Positions 54,068-63,565 of a DNA stretch of 64,000 nucleotides are shown piece after piece. The first letter of the stretch is position 1. Every line of letters starts with the position of its first letter. The notes beneath the pieces are model-generated. The model saw only the letters and a program-made list of their open reading frames with translations, had not been told where the DNA came from and did not search any database. The stretch comes from Nitrosopumilus sp. Lineage in GTDB: Archaea; Thermoproteota; Nitrososphaeria; Nitrososphaerales; Nitrosopumilaceae. The stretch is from NCBI RefSeq assembly GCF_025699255.1, contig NZ_JAILWA010000001.1:124001-188000 (forward strand), written 5' to 3'. Made by a program: the position numbers and the translations under genes.

Positions 54068-56784
54068 TATAATTCTTCTTCTTCCCATTCTTCTTCTAAA
54101 TCAGTTTTAGATTTTCGTAGGAACAAAAATACAATAACTCCAACCATCAAAATACCGCCTATTACAATGTAAATTATCCATTCAGGCAATTCTAAATCAA
54201 TAGAATCGAAAACTCTTTCCGGTGCATCAACATTTACAGTGAATGAATCTTTTCCTTCTGCATAACCTTCAGCAGTAGCAATAATCTCAAATGAAATGTT
54301 AGGGCCTTCAAATGCAGTCAAACTAACAATAGCACTGCCATCAGAGCTTGTCCTAACAACTTCAGGAGTAATAATAGCATCATCTCCAGTAATTATTTTT
54401 AATGAGGCACCAGGAACAGATCCTGCATTTTCATCATCTACAAATAATCTGAATTCGGTAGGTTCATCTACTTTAATTTCGCTAGCTAAACCACCTGTAA
54501 AAATTTGCAATTGAGTTTGTGATGAAGCAGTGGTAATCAGTGTTGATGTGCCATTAACACCTTTAGCACTGGCAGAAATTATAGAGTTCCCTACACTTCC
54601 AGTAGTTTTAATAGGAAATGTAGCATATGATGTACCAGTAGGTATTATCGCATCATCAATTATTTGTACTACAGCATCAACAGAAGAGGTAATTTTTGAT
54701 TTTACAGGTAATTTTGGAATCACAGGGTTTCCTTGTAAGTCAACTAATTGGACCATTCCAAGATTGTGAGTGTGTTCAGAATTGATTTTTGAGAGAGGTA
54801 AGAAAACTTGTATTTTGGAAGAAGGTTGAGTTACAAAAGTTTTAGACCCTTCTAAATCAAAATTTGTTTTTTCACCTATAGGTTCAACAGTTAACGTGAC
54901 ACGTGTTTCCTCTACAGCCACATCAAATGTATCACTACGTAATTTAGTAAAAGTAAAGGTGGTTCCTTTTTCAATTTCCACTAAACCATTTGTAGGAGTG
55001 ATCAAATATTTTTCAGTTTCTTTCATTACTTTTGGTCGCTCTTTTCCATCAAGTGCAATTAAAAATACATCAAAAAATCCATCACGATCAAAAATTATAC
55101 TATCTTCTCCAATGGGAGAAAATATTCTAACTTCTTTTTGTTCCAATGTGTTTACAACATTAGTTGTAAATGAGCCAGTGCCAACACCATTTACAGAAGC
55201 AGAAATAGTTACAGGGCCTGTTTTTTGTCCTGTGGAAATTTCAGTAGTACCAAAAGAATAAGAGCTTGTTATTTTACCACCATCTTCAATTTTTGCTAAA
55301 TCATCATCACTTGAAATTACAGTAATTTGTTGAACATAACCATCACTGTATTGATTTTCTGCTGCTTGGACAGGATATAGTCCTTCATCATCCATACAAT
55401 CTACAGAAAACAGAATTCGTTCTTCAAAATCTAAATTAGAATTGTGTTCTACATCATCATCAGAACCCCCACTTTCATCATTTTGTTCAGCACATTCAGG
55501 ATGAATTGTGATAGGAGTTCCATCAGGACGAATACCATCATCATCTTCATCATCTTCAATTATAGATAATTGATATGTAAAGAATGCAGAAGAATTGCTA
55601 GGAATATTCTCTAATCCATATACACCAACAGTATGATCATAATTTTTTATATCAAAACCATAATCAAATACTTGGTTCATAGATCTTTTTATATTGTTGA
55701 TTCCCTCTATAGAAGTCCCTACAGTTCGAAAAGTGTCAGTAGCAGTTCCGTATCCAGGAGATGTCACACCTATCAAAATATCATTTTCAAGTAAATTTTG
55801 CAAACTAAACTTTTCTTGGAGTAGATATCCAAATTGTCCTTTTTTAATAACGGGTTTTTCAGAAATTCCAAAATCTTTCAATTTCTCACCTATAGGATAT
55901 TGCTCACTAGAAAAAAATTCCAACGGAATATTATCAGGAGTTTTTGTTGGATTTCCTTCTGAATCAACAACAGTTACAAAGATATTCAATTTTCTATCAA
56001 TCTCTGCAGGAATTAATTTTGGAAATACTGAAATTTTAATGGCAGTAGGCAAAGTAGAAGAAATTTTTACACTTTTTGCAACATCAAGTCCAGTTTCTTC
56101 ATGTATTGCACGTAAGAAGGTATTTCCTATTTTTTCATGTGTAGATAATACACCCCAAGCATAATAATCGCCTTTTTTAATTTTCAATGTTTCAGAATTT
56201 GGAGTGGCCAAAGATTCATGATCTAATAAAATATCAATATCATCAGGAGCCCTAACCAATACTCCATCAGGAGTGGTCAAATATACTGAAAAAGGCATCT
56301 CAGAATTTACGTGCATTTCAGATGTAGGCAGATTTAATTCCAAAACCAAATCATCAGGTAGGTAACTTTCATCAGTACCTACTTGGATTTTTTGAAAGGT
56401 TGTTTTTCCATTCAAACTTGCGGTAATAGTTGTTTTACCGGATGTTTCACCAGTAATTACAGGGAATGTCACATATTCTTCATTGGCTTTGAGAATTGCT
56501 TTTTTAGGAACTGATGCAATGGTGGGATCATCAGAATTTAGACTCACAGGAACATCATAAGATGAGGTGATTGGAACACCATGTTTACTTAGAACATATA
56601 GATATCCAACAGGATGTTCTGCAACTCCACTTTCCAAATGATCTGGTGAAATTGCTAGTTTAATAGAATAATCAGATAAAGCTTCTAAATTTTGAGCAGA
56701 TGCAGAATGGATATTCATTCCAAACAGTAAGATTAGTGCAAGAAAGAACATAGTTGGTTTTTTTGTTTTCATCTTTTTCTCCAT
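54067..56784 (-). CDS. Large membrane-anchored surface protein with Ig-like repeats
   Basis: 905 residues from ATG 56784 (ATG 56772 possible). Signal peptide (FFLALILLFGMNIHSASAQ), then a series of Big/Ig-like beta domains marked by repeats such as SGKTTITASLNG and TGPVTISASVNG, two acidic segments (DDEDDDGIRPDG and GGSDDDVEHN), a C-terminal membrane helix (IIYIVIGGILMVGVIVFLFL) and an acidic end (EEEWEEEEL). It lies next to the pilin genes and is probably a cell-surface adhesin or pilus partner. Confidence 0.85.
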   Translation of the reverse strand: MEKKMKTKKPTMFFLALILLFGMNIHSASAQNLEALSDYSIKLAISPDHLESGVAEHPVGYLYVLSKHGVPITSSYDVPVSLNSDDPTIASVPKKAILKANEEYVTFPVITGETSGKTTITASLNGKTTFQKIQVGTDESYLPDDLVLELNLPTSEMHVNSEMPFSVYLTTPDGVLVRAPDDIDILLDHESLATPNSETLKIKKGDYYAWGVLSTHEKIGNTFLRAIHEETGLDVAKSVKISSTLPTAIKISVFPKLIPAEIDRKLNIFVTVVDSEGNPTKTPDNIPLEFFSSEQYPIGEKLKDFGISEKPVIKKGQFGYLLQEKFSLQNLLENDILIGVTSPGYGTATDTFRTVGTSIEGINNIKRSMNQVFDYGFDIKNYDHTVGVYGLENIPSNSSAFFTYQLSIIEDDEDDDGIRPDGTPITIHPECAEQNDESGGSDDDVEHNSNLDFEERILFSVDCMDDEGLYPVQAAENQYSDGYVQQITVISSDDDLAKIEDGGKITSSYSFGTTEISTGQKTGPVTISASVNGVGTGSFTTNVVNTLEQKEVRIFSPIGEDSIIFDRDGFFDVFLIALDGKERPKVMKETEKYLITPTNGLVEIEKGTTFTFTKLRSDTFDVAVEETRVTLTVEPIGEKTNFDLEGSKTFVTQPSSKIQVFLPLSKINSEHTHNLGMVQLVDLQGNPVIPKLPVKSKITSSVDAVVQIIDDAIIPTGTSYATFPIKTTGSVGNSIISASAKGVNGTSTLITTASSQTQLQIFTGGLASEIKVDEPTEFRLFVDDENAGSVPGASLKIITGDDAIITPEVVRTSSDGSAIVSLTAFEGPNISFEIIATAEGYAEGKDSFTVNVDAPERVFDSIDLELPEWIIYIVIGGILMVGVIVFLFLRKSKTDLEEEWEEEEL

Positions 56785-56802
56785 TTTTCATTTTACTCCG
56801 TT

Positions 56803-56824
56803 TTTTTTCATAAAAATGAAAAAA
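56803..56824. terminator. A/T hairpin between pilin and surface protein genes
   Basis: TTTTTTCAT-AAAA-ATGAAAAAA forms a 9-bp stem in the 48-bp gap after the pilin stop. On the minus strand this gives a T-run right behind the pilin gene, a likely partial terminator that would lower expression of the downstream surface gene. Confidence 0.45.
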
Positions 56825-56832
56825 GGGTGGAG

Positions 56833-57483
56833 TTATCCACTTTGTTGTCCAGCTACGACAGTTCCAACAAACACAGCACCGTTAGCTGTAGTTAGTTTGA
56901 TCTGTGCATCTCTACCAAATGAAACATCTTGTTCCAATTCAAGTAGAAGTGTAGCTTGTTGACCTGGTTGTATTACGGCAGTTGGGTTTTGTGAAACATC
57001 TGCAATGTCTAGTGCGACACCTCTTTCAATGATTGTGAAGGAGTTTGGAAGCAGAACTACATCTGCATCAAATGTTTCTAGTGTTCCTTGGGTTGCATAT
57101 GTATATACACTACCAGCAAATCGTACCTCAGTTAATGCGGCTTGTGATACACCTTGGTTAGTCACATAGATTGCAACTCTTTCACCGGTCAATAGACCAT
57201 CATTTGCTCCACCAGATAGTACTGTTGGAATTGCTTGTTGATCAATTAAACCACCATCGTGTAATTGTAGGTTAGTCACATCAGTTGCGTCATATCCATT
57301 AATTTGGAGCGACTCAATTGTTGGGGCACCACTAATTTGTGCGGAACTAAAGAATCCTTGTGAAAACACAAAGACAATACTTCCACCAACGACTGCGATT
57401 GCTACCAGAAGAAGTGTTGCGATAACGGGAGCAACTGCTCTTCTTGAAGTCAATTTGTTTTGTTTTGACTGTAGTTTTGTCAT
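56833..57483 (-). CDS. Archaellin/pilin-like major subunit
   Basis: 216 residues. Class III signal: SRR at 13-15 followed by AVAPVIATLLLVAIAVVGG, cleaved by a PibD/FlaK-type peptidase. The beta-rich remainder has Gly/Thr/Ala composition of a filament subunit, without cysteines. It has its own promoter region with an 8-bp inverted repeat and a terminator, as expected for the abundant subunit. Confidence 0.85.
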   Translation of the reverse strand: MTKLQSKQNKLTSRRAVAPVIATLLLVAIAVVGGSIVFVFSQGFFSSAQISGAPTIESLQINGYDATDVTNLQLHDGGLIDQQAIPTVLSGGANDGLLTGERVAIYVTNQGVSQAALTEVRFAGSVYTYATQGTLETFDADVVLLPNSFTIIERGVALDIADVSQNPTAVIQPGQQATLLLELEQDVSFGRDAQIKLTTANGAVFVGTVVAGQQSG

Positions 57484-57526
57484 TTCTGAATTTCTTAAAA
57501 CTAGAAAAGATGTTAAAGGAATTTGT

Positions 57527-57550
57527 GTTCAAAATGGACTACTTTTGAAC
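57527..57550. promoter_or_regulatory. 8-bp inverted repeat upstream of major pilin
   Basis: GTTCAAAA-TGGACTAC-TTTTGAAC, 44-67 bp before the pilin start. The GTTCAAA half-site and TGGAC spacer recur at 61889-61908 before the ATPase gene. Confidence 0.5.
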
Positions 57551-57584
57551 CATTTGTATTTCTGTTTATTTATTTGAACAAAAA

Positions 57585-59363
57585 TTAAGAACCATCAACT
57601 TGTAAAACAACTTCAGACAAGGGTCCGATTGAAAAATCATTGTCAGTTTGTCCTTGTGCCAATACATACATCACATACATTTGATCAGAGGTTACATTAG
57701 GGGCTCTTGCACTAAATTGTATAGTATCAGCTACATTTGAGGCAGTACCCAAATCAGCAGATGTAGTTCCAACAATTTGAGTAGAGCCATCACCAAATGT
57801 TGTTATCGTAGTAGATGAAAATCCAGAAGTTCCTCCAAGTACAGACACATTTGACCACTCTCTTGGAACATTAATTATTAATTTTGCTCCAGATTTGATG
57901 AAAGTATTATCATCAGTGTCCAAATCAGCAAATACAAGATTAAAAGTTTCAACGTTGTTAGGAGTTATTCCTACTCTTGTAGATTGCATATCAGCATTAC
58001 TTCTAGAATTTACTACATCGGAAAGATAGACATTTCCTACAGTTTCAGAACCATCATACATAGTACTTTGATAACCAGATTTACCAAATGAACCAACGTT
58101 TGTAAATACAGAAGCTTGTACAACTATAGATTCCAAAATATTTTGTCCAGCAATGGTACCAGGCAAAATTTTAACTAAAAAAGACTGTGTTGAATTCGCA
58201 GGAATGGTTACGGGATTAGCAAAATTTTGCCACATGATAATGTTTTCTGAAGGACAATCCCAATAATTCGTACCAGCAGGGAAAATATTCTCAGCTAAAC
58301 AAGAAGCAGCAAAAAGTTTATCATTATTATTTGCTCCAGGAGAAAATGCAGTTATAGATAATTTACTTACTTCCATTGGAGCATTAACAGGGTTTGCAAT
58401 ATTTACTCCCCATAATGCTTTTTGACCAGAGTCACCTTGAGGAGAAGGAATTGTTAAGAATAATTTTGGACGTGCAAGTAATTCTTCATTAATAATATCA
58501 GGATCTTCGTTTCCTCCCCCATCAGTAGGCAATCTCAAGATACTTACATCAGAAACAACATTGCTTGATACATCATCAGGAATTACATCATCACCTCGTG
58601 CAACTGCTGAGAAAGTCAATAAATCAGAGCTATCACCAGTTACTTGATAATCCCAAGTAAACATTACAGATGCACCACTGTCTAAATCAACACTTGATGG
58701 AGTGTGAGAAGAAGATGCAACGATAGAACCACTTCCTGTTCCAACAAAAGATAAAGGATCCGGCTCCACGTTTTGGATTAAAGAGTTACCAGTATTGGTA
58801 ACTACCATAGCTATTGTTACATTTTGTCCAATAATCACATCAGGAGGATCAGTGACCAATTCAGCTCTAAGACCAGATGAACTAGGTCCTGTTCCAACAG
58901 TTAATTCTGAAACTTTGATTGTTCCAAAGGAAGAGACTATTTTGATATCATAAGTATCAGGAGTCATTTGTAGTATCTGATTTTCAACTACATTTTGAGT
59001 GAAACCAGATGGAACAAATGCATCATCATAATTTATTTCATATCGAGTTGCAGGTTGGGTAGGTAGTGTTTTGTTTGTAATCCAAATACTTGAAATTTCA
59101 ACAGGATTTTGACCAAAATTATTTACACTAACATTAAGAAAATTGTTTGCGTCAGTAGAAAGTACTAAACCAAACTGCTCTTGTTGTTTTTTAATTTCAA
59201 TATCAGACACTATTCGCTGAGTGGTCACAATATCAGTTTGAGCATCAAGTGCTAAACTTAGTACTGAAAATCCGGCAATCATTAAAACTGTAAAAAACAA
59301 GGCCCCCACTACAGAAGACAATCCACGCCTATTTCGGAATGAATTTGACGATTTTTTCTTCAT
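57585..59363 (-). CDS. Large pilin-like protein
   Basis: 592 residues. Prepilin-type N-terminus: NRRG (11-14) then LSSVVGALFFTVLMIAGFSV. The long C-terminal part has repeated beta domains, including one with TNTGNSLIQNV typical of surface adhesion modules. Probably a minor pilin or pilus tip/adhesin. Start overlaps the upstream stop by 1 bp. Confidence 0.82.
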   Translation of the reverse strand: MKKKSSNSFRNRRGLSSVVGALFFTVLMIAGFSVLSLALDAQTDIVTTQRIVSDIEIKKQQEQFGLVLSTDANNFLNVSVNNFGQNPVEISSIWITNKTLPTQPATRYEINYDDAFVPSGFTQNVVENQILQMTPDTYDIKIVSSFGTIKVSELTVGTGPSSSGLRAELVTDPPDVIIGQNVTIAMVVTNTGNSLIQNVEPDPLSFVGTGSGSIVASSSHTPSSVDLDSGASVMFTWDYQVTGDSSDLLTFSAVARGDDVIPDDVSSNVVSDVSILRLPTDGGGNEDPDIINEELLARPKLFLTIPSPQGDSGQKALWGVNIANPVNAPMEVSKLSITAFSPGANNNDKLFAASCLAENIFPAGTNYWDCPSENIIMWQNFANPVTIPANSTQSFLVKILPGTIAGQNILESIVVQASVFTNVGSFGKSGYQSTMYDGSETVGNVYLSDVVNSRSNADMQSTRVGITPNNVETFNLVFADLDTDDNTFIKSGAKLIINVPREWSNVSVLGGTSGFSSTTITTFGDGSTQIVGTTSADLGTASNVADTIQFSARAPNVTSDQMYVMYVLAQGQTDNDFSIGPLSEVVLQVDGS

Positions 59364-60046
59364 TACCTAGCATCACCGCTTTCTATCAGAAATTCAACAG
59401 GATGGCTGCTACCCGTGTTAAGCAAGATAGGAATACCTTTGTTTAATTGGATGTCAGGATTTGCCGAATCAAGTTTCACCAGAACGTTAACTATTTGACC
59501 ATTTTGAATCTCTATGTTATCATTATGAAGATTAGGATTATTGCCAGTTTTCAAAATTGAATACATTCCATCTGCAGGAAATTCACCTCCAGGCAAATCC
59601 AATATAGAACCAGAAGTAGACGGATCCCAAGAATACTTTTCCCCACTAACAAATACATCTTTTAAGAAAATTGAATCAATGCCATTATTTTGAACTTGAA
59701 TTACAATAAATTCAGTTCCACCCAATGCAGGAATAGTATCAGGATTTCCTGCACATGACGCTCTACACAAAAAAGAATTTGTCAGATTGTCAACTTCAGA
59801 CAGGGTTAGTAAATCAAGAGAATCTCGAGTATCGTATGCTAAAAGTAACAAATTAAGAGATGAAGATTCTAATGTAGACACTGTTCCAAGATTTCCAGAA
59901 ACAAAAGCATCATTCATAAAATATGTTAATGTACTTGCACCAGTTACAGTAACTGCCATCAACATCATGGTACTAATAACATCAGCTACTCCACGTCTAG
60001 TTTTAAGACGAGATTTTTTCTTTTTTTCAATTTTTGTTGATGACAT
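59363..60046 (-). CDS. Pilin-like protein
   Basis: About 227 residues from ATG 60046 (TTG 60058 possible). Basic head, TRRG (16-19) then VADVISTMMLMAVTVTGAST as the class III signal helix. Two cysteines (LCRASC) could form a disulfide. Minor pilin candidate; operonic with its neighbours. Confidence 0.8.
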   Translation of the reverse strand: MSSTKIEKKKKSRLKTRRGVADVISTMMLMAVTVTGASTLTYFMNDAFVSGNLGTVSTLESSSLNLLLLAYDTRDSLDLLTLSEVDNLTNSFLCRASCAGNPDTIPALGGTEFIVIQVQNNGIDSIFLKDVFVSGEKYSWDPSTSGSILDLPGGEFPADGMYSILKTGNNPNLHNDNIEIQNGQIVNVLVKLDSANPDIQLNKGIPILLNTGSSHPVEFLIESGDAR

Positions 60047-60061
60047 ATTAAATTTCAATTC

Positions 60062-60592
60062 CTATGTGTTAAATGGGCTAGCAACAGTTGTGATAAAATT
60101 ACCTTTTGAAGTCGTTAATGATATCTTATATTCAGAATTAACATAATATGGATCGTCCCAAATATTTGTACCAACAGGAAGAATGATTTCAGAATCATCA
60201 AGCAGATCAAGAATTAGTTTTCTGTTGTCCTTGATTGGAACAGATTCATTTACGTCAACCCAATTTGCAATTATTTCTTGAGTATCTATTTTTAAAATTG
60301 TCACATTTGTAATAGTAGATTCAACAGTTCCAATATTTGCCAAATCTATTTCCATATTATCACTTAGGGGTTCAAATCTAACATGTTCAAAAATTACATC
60401 TTCACGATGAATTTGGTTTTTTGATTTTTCATGAAAAGACAGATCATAAGTAAATGCACTGATACTATCCATCCCATTAAACAAAATTACTGAACCAACT
60501 GAGCTAACAATTCCAAGAATTACAACACTGCCTATTACTTGACTAACTGCACGTCTATTTTTCAAAGGAAGAATAGAAGATACATTTTTCAA
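60062..60592 (-). CDS. Pilin-like protein
   Basis: 176 residues. KNRR (11-14) then AVSQVIGSVVILGIVSSVGS, a class III signal; short beta domain after it. Start overlaps the upstream stop by 4 bp (ATGA). Minor pilin candidate. Confidence 0.82.
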   Translation of the reverse strand: MKNVSSILPLKNRRAVSQVIGSVVILGIVSSVGSVILFNGMDSISAFTYDLSFHEKSKNQIHREDVIFEHVRFEPLSDNMEIDLANIGTVESTITNVTILKIDTQEIIANWVDVNESVPIKDNRKLILDLLDDSEIILPVGTNIWDDPYYVNSEYKISLTTSKGNFITTVASPFNT

Positions 60593-61809
60593 TTTTTGCC
60601 ACCCTTTCGAGATTTCCTACCAGAGATAGCAGACTCAAAGGAAGTATTGTTTTCTGAGTGTGAGTGGTTTTGAGAATACCATTCAGAGACAAATTCTTCC
60701 ACCTTTGTTAAAATTTGAGAAAAGTCAGGTTCAGAAATCAGATGAATACCATAGTGTTTGGCAAGATTTTCAACCCCAGAATTTAATCCAGATACGGTAA
60801 CCAATACAGTATTGGTAGGATCAATGTCTAATTTTGGAACAAGAATTGAATTCATGTCAGATTGATCAATGCCATTATTTTGATTTTTGATAAAAATAAG
60901 TATGGATTCATTGGTGGTTTTACTTTTAGCATAAATTGGAATGTCGTGAATATTTCCACTTTTTCCTTTTATTGAGACATTTAATTTTGCGGTGAAATTG
61001 AATCCTTGTAATAATTTTAACAATTCATCTTTGATTTGATTTGTATCAGAGTTTATAGAAATTTCAGAATTTTTTAATTTATAGCTAAATGTAGTAATAA
61101 ACTGTCCAGAATTGGTATCAAAATCATGTTCGTGTTTTCTACAATGTAATTTTATCACCGCATTATCAAATTTCTCAGAACAATCATCGCATTGATACCA
61201 CATGGCAGGGACACGAATTTCTTTTTCAAAATTTTTAATGGGTTTATTACATGAAGGACAATTAGAGGTATTGCTGTCACTAAAATCAAAATTAACACTT
61301 TCAGTAATATAACCACATTTTTTGTGTTCAAATAGATTCAATTTTTCTACACTCATCGAGTGACATTTTGGACAGTAAAGACGCATACTAGAAGAAAAAG
61401 TATCAGGGTGTATTGGACAAACAATTAATTTTTCATAAACTTTTTTCTCCAGTATTCCATCTGCAACCAAATCATCAAGACATGTAATGTTATCTTGAAG
61501 TTCACCTATTTTAGATAAAATTGGATAAAACAAACGCCCTTCATTATAATCGATAAAAGGTTTGATTGTTCTATCTTCAATTTTTTGAACTTCTTGAATA
61601 AGTTGAACAGCTTTGTTAGCAGTAGGTTTTGAAAAATCTGTTTCTTGTGGCTGCATAGAATCCTCAATTAACGAAGTTTCAACAATCACATCACTTTCAA
61701 AATCAGAAGATTTACCTTTAAAAAAGGAGGACAAAGTGTCTAATTTGGGCAATTTGTGCTCATTTTTAGAAGAAATATCAGAATCAGGCACAGATTTCTT
61801 TCTAAACAT
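60589..61809 (-). CDS. TackOD1-like zinc domain fused to restriction-endonuclease-like domain
   Basis: 406 residues from ATG 61809. After a disordered head, residues about 85-215 (FYPILSKIGELQDNITCLDD, CPIH, LYCPKCHSMSVEKL, HKKCGYITE, CPSC, CDDC) match thaumarchaeal output domain TackOD1. The last 130 residues (IHDIPIYAKSK, SILIFIKNQNNG) look like an Mrr/PD-(D/E)XK fold, with unclear catalytic residues. First gene of the pilin operon, so it may be a regulator or assembly factor rather than a defence nuclease. Confidence 0.75.
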   Translation of the reverse strand: MFRKKSVPDSDISSKNEHKLPKLDTLSSFFKGKSSDFESDVIVETSLIEDSMQPQETDFSKPTANKAVQLIQEVQKIEDRTIKPFIDYNEGRLFYPILSKIGELQDNITCLDDLVADGILEKKVYEKLIVCPIHPDTFSSSMRLYCPKCHSMSVEKLNLFEHKKCGYITESVNFDFSDSNTSNCPSCNKPIKNFEKEIRVPAMWYQCDDCSEKFDNAVIKLHCRKHEHDFDTNSGQFITTFSYKLKNSEISINSDTNQIKDELLKLLQGFNFTAKLNVSIKGKSGNIHDIPIYAKSKTTNESILIFIKNQNNGIDQSDMNSILVPKLDIDPTNTVLVTVSGLNSGVENLAKHYGIHLISEPDFSQILTKVEEFVSEWYSQNHSHSENNTSFESAISGRKSRKGGKN

Positions 61810-61822
61810 TAGGCAACACCTC

Positions 61823-61839
61823 ATATGATGTGAACATAT
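61823..61839. promoter_or_regulatory. 17-bp element ATATGATGTGAACATAT
   Basis: Lies 14-30 bp upstream of the TackOD1-like gene's start. Same length as the element at 54051-54067 and identical at 15 of 17 positions, but the central bases break the full symmetry here. Confidence 0.45.
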
Positions 61840-61888
61840 CACTTACCATGGTAATTTTAGAACGAGAAGAAAGAGTAAAAAGAAAAGG

Positions 61889-61908
61889 TTGTTCAAATGG
61901 ACGAACAA
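61889..61908. promoter_or_regulatory. Inverted repeat TTGTTC-8-GAACAA
   Basis: TTGTTC-AAATGGAC-GAACAA is in the divergent promoter region, 20 bp before GTG 61928 of the ATPase. Its 8-nt spacer contains TGGAC like the 57527 repeat. Next to it lies GCGTTAAAACGC (61909-61920), a second short inverted repeat. Confidence 0.45.
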
Positions 61909-61927
61909 GCGTTAAAACGCGTATCAT

Positions 61928-63565
61928 GTGCATGGAAAGTCGAAATTGAGATTCAATATTTTAAAAAATAGTTTGTCATCCATACAAAAAATATCATCAG
62001 GAGATAAATCAATCTTAAAATCAAATAAAAAACAACCAAAAAAAATTTCAGAAAATATAGAAAATGAGTTAAAAATTCCTCAATTCATGACACTGTCTAA
62101 ATTGGATTGGGATCACAACGAAATTCATGCAGGGATTATCAAAGACCCTTCAGCAAAAGGAGGGTTGAGATACCATGTTATCGAACCTGTTCTTTCAGAA
62201 AGAGACCAAAAAGCATTTGAAATAATAAAGAAATTACTAATGACAGAATTAACAGTGTCTTTACAAGACATTAAATCAAAAAAAGACGCAGAACGCAGAT
62301 TAAAAAAGAAAATCATGTCAATGATTAAAAAATATAGATTAAAGATTCCGCCTAAAAACATTGCAAAAATAAATTATTTTGCAGTAAGAGATTTTGTCTA
62401 TCTAGGAAGAATAGAACCACTAATGCGGGATCATATGATTGAAGAGATTAGTTGTGATGGAACAAATATTCCAATATACATTTGGCACAGAGAACACGAA
62501 TCAATGCCAACCAACATAATTTATGAAAAAGAATCAGAATTAAATAACTTTTCAAGAAAGATGGCATATATTTGTGGAAAGCATGTTTCCATGGCAGACC
62601 CAATTATAGACGCATCATTGCCAAACGGAAGCAGAATAAACCTGACTTTAGGTCATGAAATTACAAAAAGAGGAAGTACGTTTACAATAAGGAGATTTAG
62701 GGCAGATCCAATCACAGTCATTGATTTGATAAAATTTGGGACAATGTCTATAGACATTGCAGCATACATGTGGTATTTGGCTGAAAAAAAATCCACAATG
62801 CTTGTTGCGGGAGGCACTGCAAGTGGCAAAACAACCGCACTCAATGCTTTGGCCACATTCATACGACCAGGCGAAAAAGTAGTCAGTATTGAAGATACTC
62901 AGGAACTAAACCTGCCTCACGAGAATTGGATACCTGCCGTATCTAGACAAAATTTTACAGATACGCAAGTAGGGGAAATTAATCAGTTTGATCTACTCAG
63001 AGCAGCACTAAGACAAAGACCAGACATCATTATCGTAGGAGAAACAAGAGGAAGAGAAGCATATACTTTATTTCAAGCAATGGCCACAGGTCACGGAGGA
63101 TTTTCATCAATACATGCAGATTCAGTAGATGCAACACTCACAAGATTAACATCCTCACCAATGGATGTACCAAAGGCATTAATCGCAAACAGCTTAGATT
63201 TGATCACTCTTCAATTAAAAATCAGAGTAGGAGACAAATCATTAAGAAGAATCATCCAGGTTTCTGAAATTGATGGAATAGATGAAACGACAGGACAAAT
63301 TAAAACACATGAAATTTTCAAATGGAATCCAAAAACAGATGTTCACGAATATGCCGGAGATAGTGTAATTTTTAGAAAACTCAAAGAGCGTGATGGAGAC
63401 AGTGAAGAAAAAATCAATTATGAATTAACCAAAAGAAGATTGGCATTAGAATGGATGGTAAAAAACGACATTCGTGATCATAAAGAAGTATCCACAAATG
63501 TCATGGACTTTTATGCAGATCCTGAAAGATACTATGAACGAAAAAGATTAGAGGTACAAGTATGA
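61928..63565 (+). CDS. Type II/IV secretion ATPase of pilus/archaellum type (TadA/ArlI-like)
   Basis: 545 residues from GTG 61928; TTG 61946 is an alternative. Walker A GGTASGKT (295-302), Asp box SIEDTQELNLPHEN, Walker B DIIIVGETRGRE and His box HGGFSSIHAD are complete. It powers assembly of the filament from the divergent pilin genes. Its stop overlaps the next start (ATGA). Confidence 0.92.
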   Translation: MHGKSKLRFNILKNSLSSIQKISSGDKSILKSNKKQPKKISENIENELKIPQFMTLSKLDWDHNEIHAGIIKDPSAKGGLRYHVIEPVLSERDQKAFEIIKKLLMTELTVSLQDIKSKKDAERRLKKKIMSMIKKYRLKIPPKNIAKINYFAVRDFVYLGRIEPLMRDHMIEEISCDGTNIPIYIWHREHESMPTNIIYEKESELNNFSRKMAYICGKHVSMADPIIDASLPNGSRINLTLGHEITKRGSTFTIRRFRADPITVIDLIKFGTMSIDIAAYMWYLAEKKSTMLVAGGTASGKTTALNALATFIRPGEKVVSIEDTQELNLPHENWIPAVSRQNFTDTQVGEINQFDLLRAALRQRPDIIIVGETRGREAYTLFQAMATGHGGFSSIHADSVDATLTRLTSSPMDVPKALIANSLDLITLQLKIRVGDKSLRRIIQVSEIDGIDETTGQIKTHEIFKWNPKTDVHEYAGDSVIFRKLKERDGDSEEKINYELTKRRLALEWMVKNDIRDHKEVSTNVMDFYADPERYYERKRLEVQV

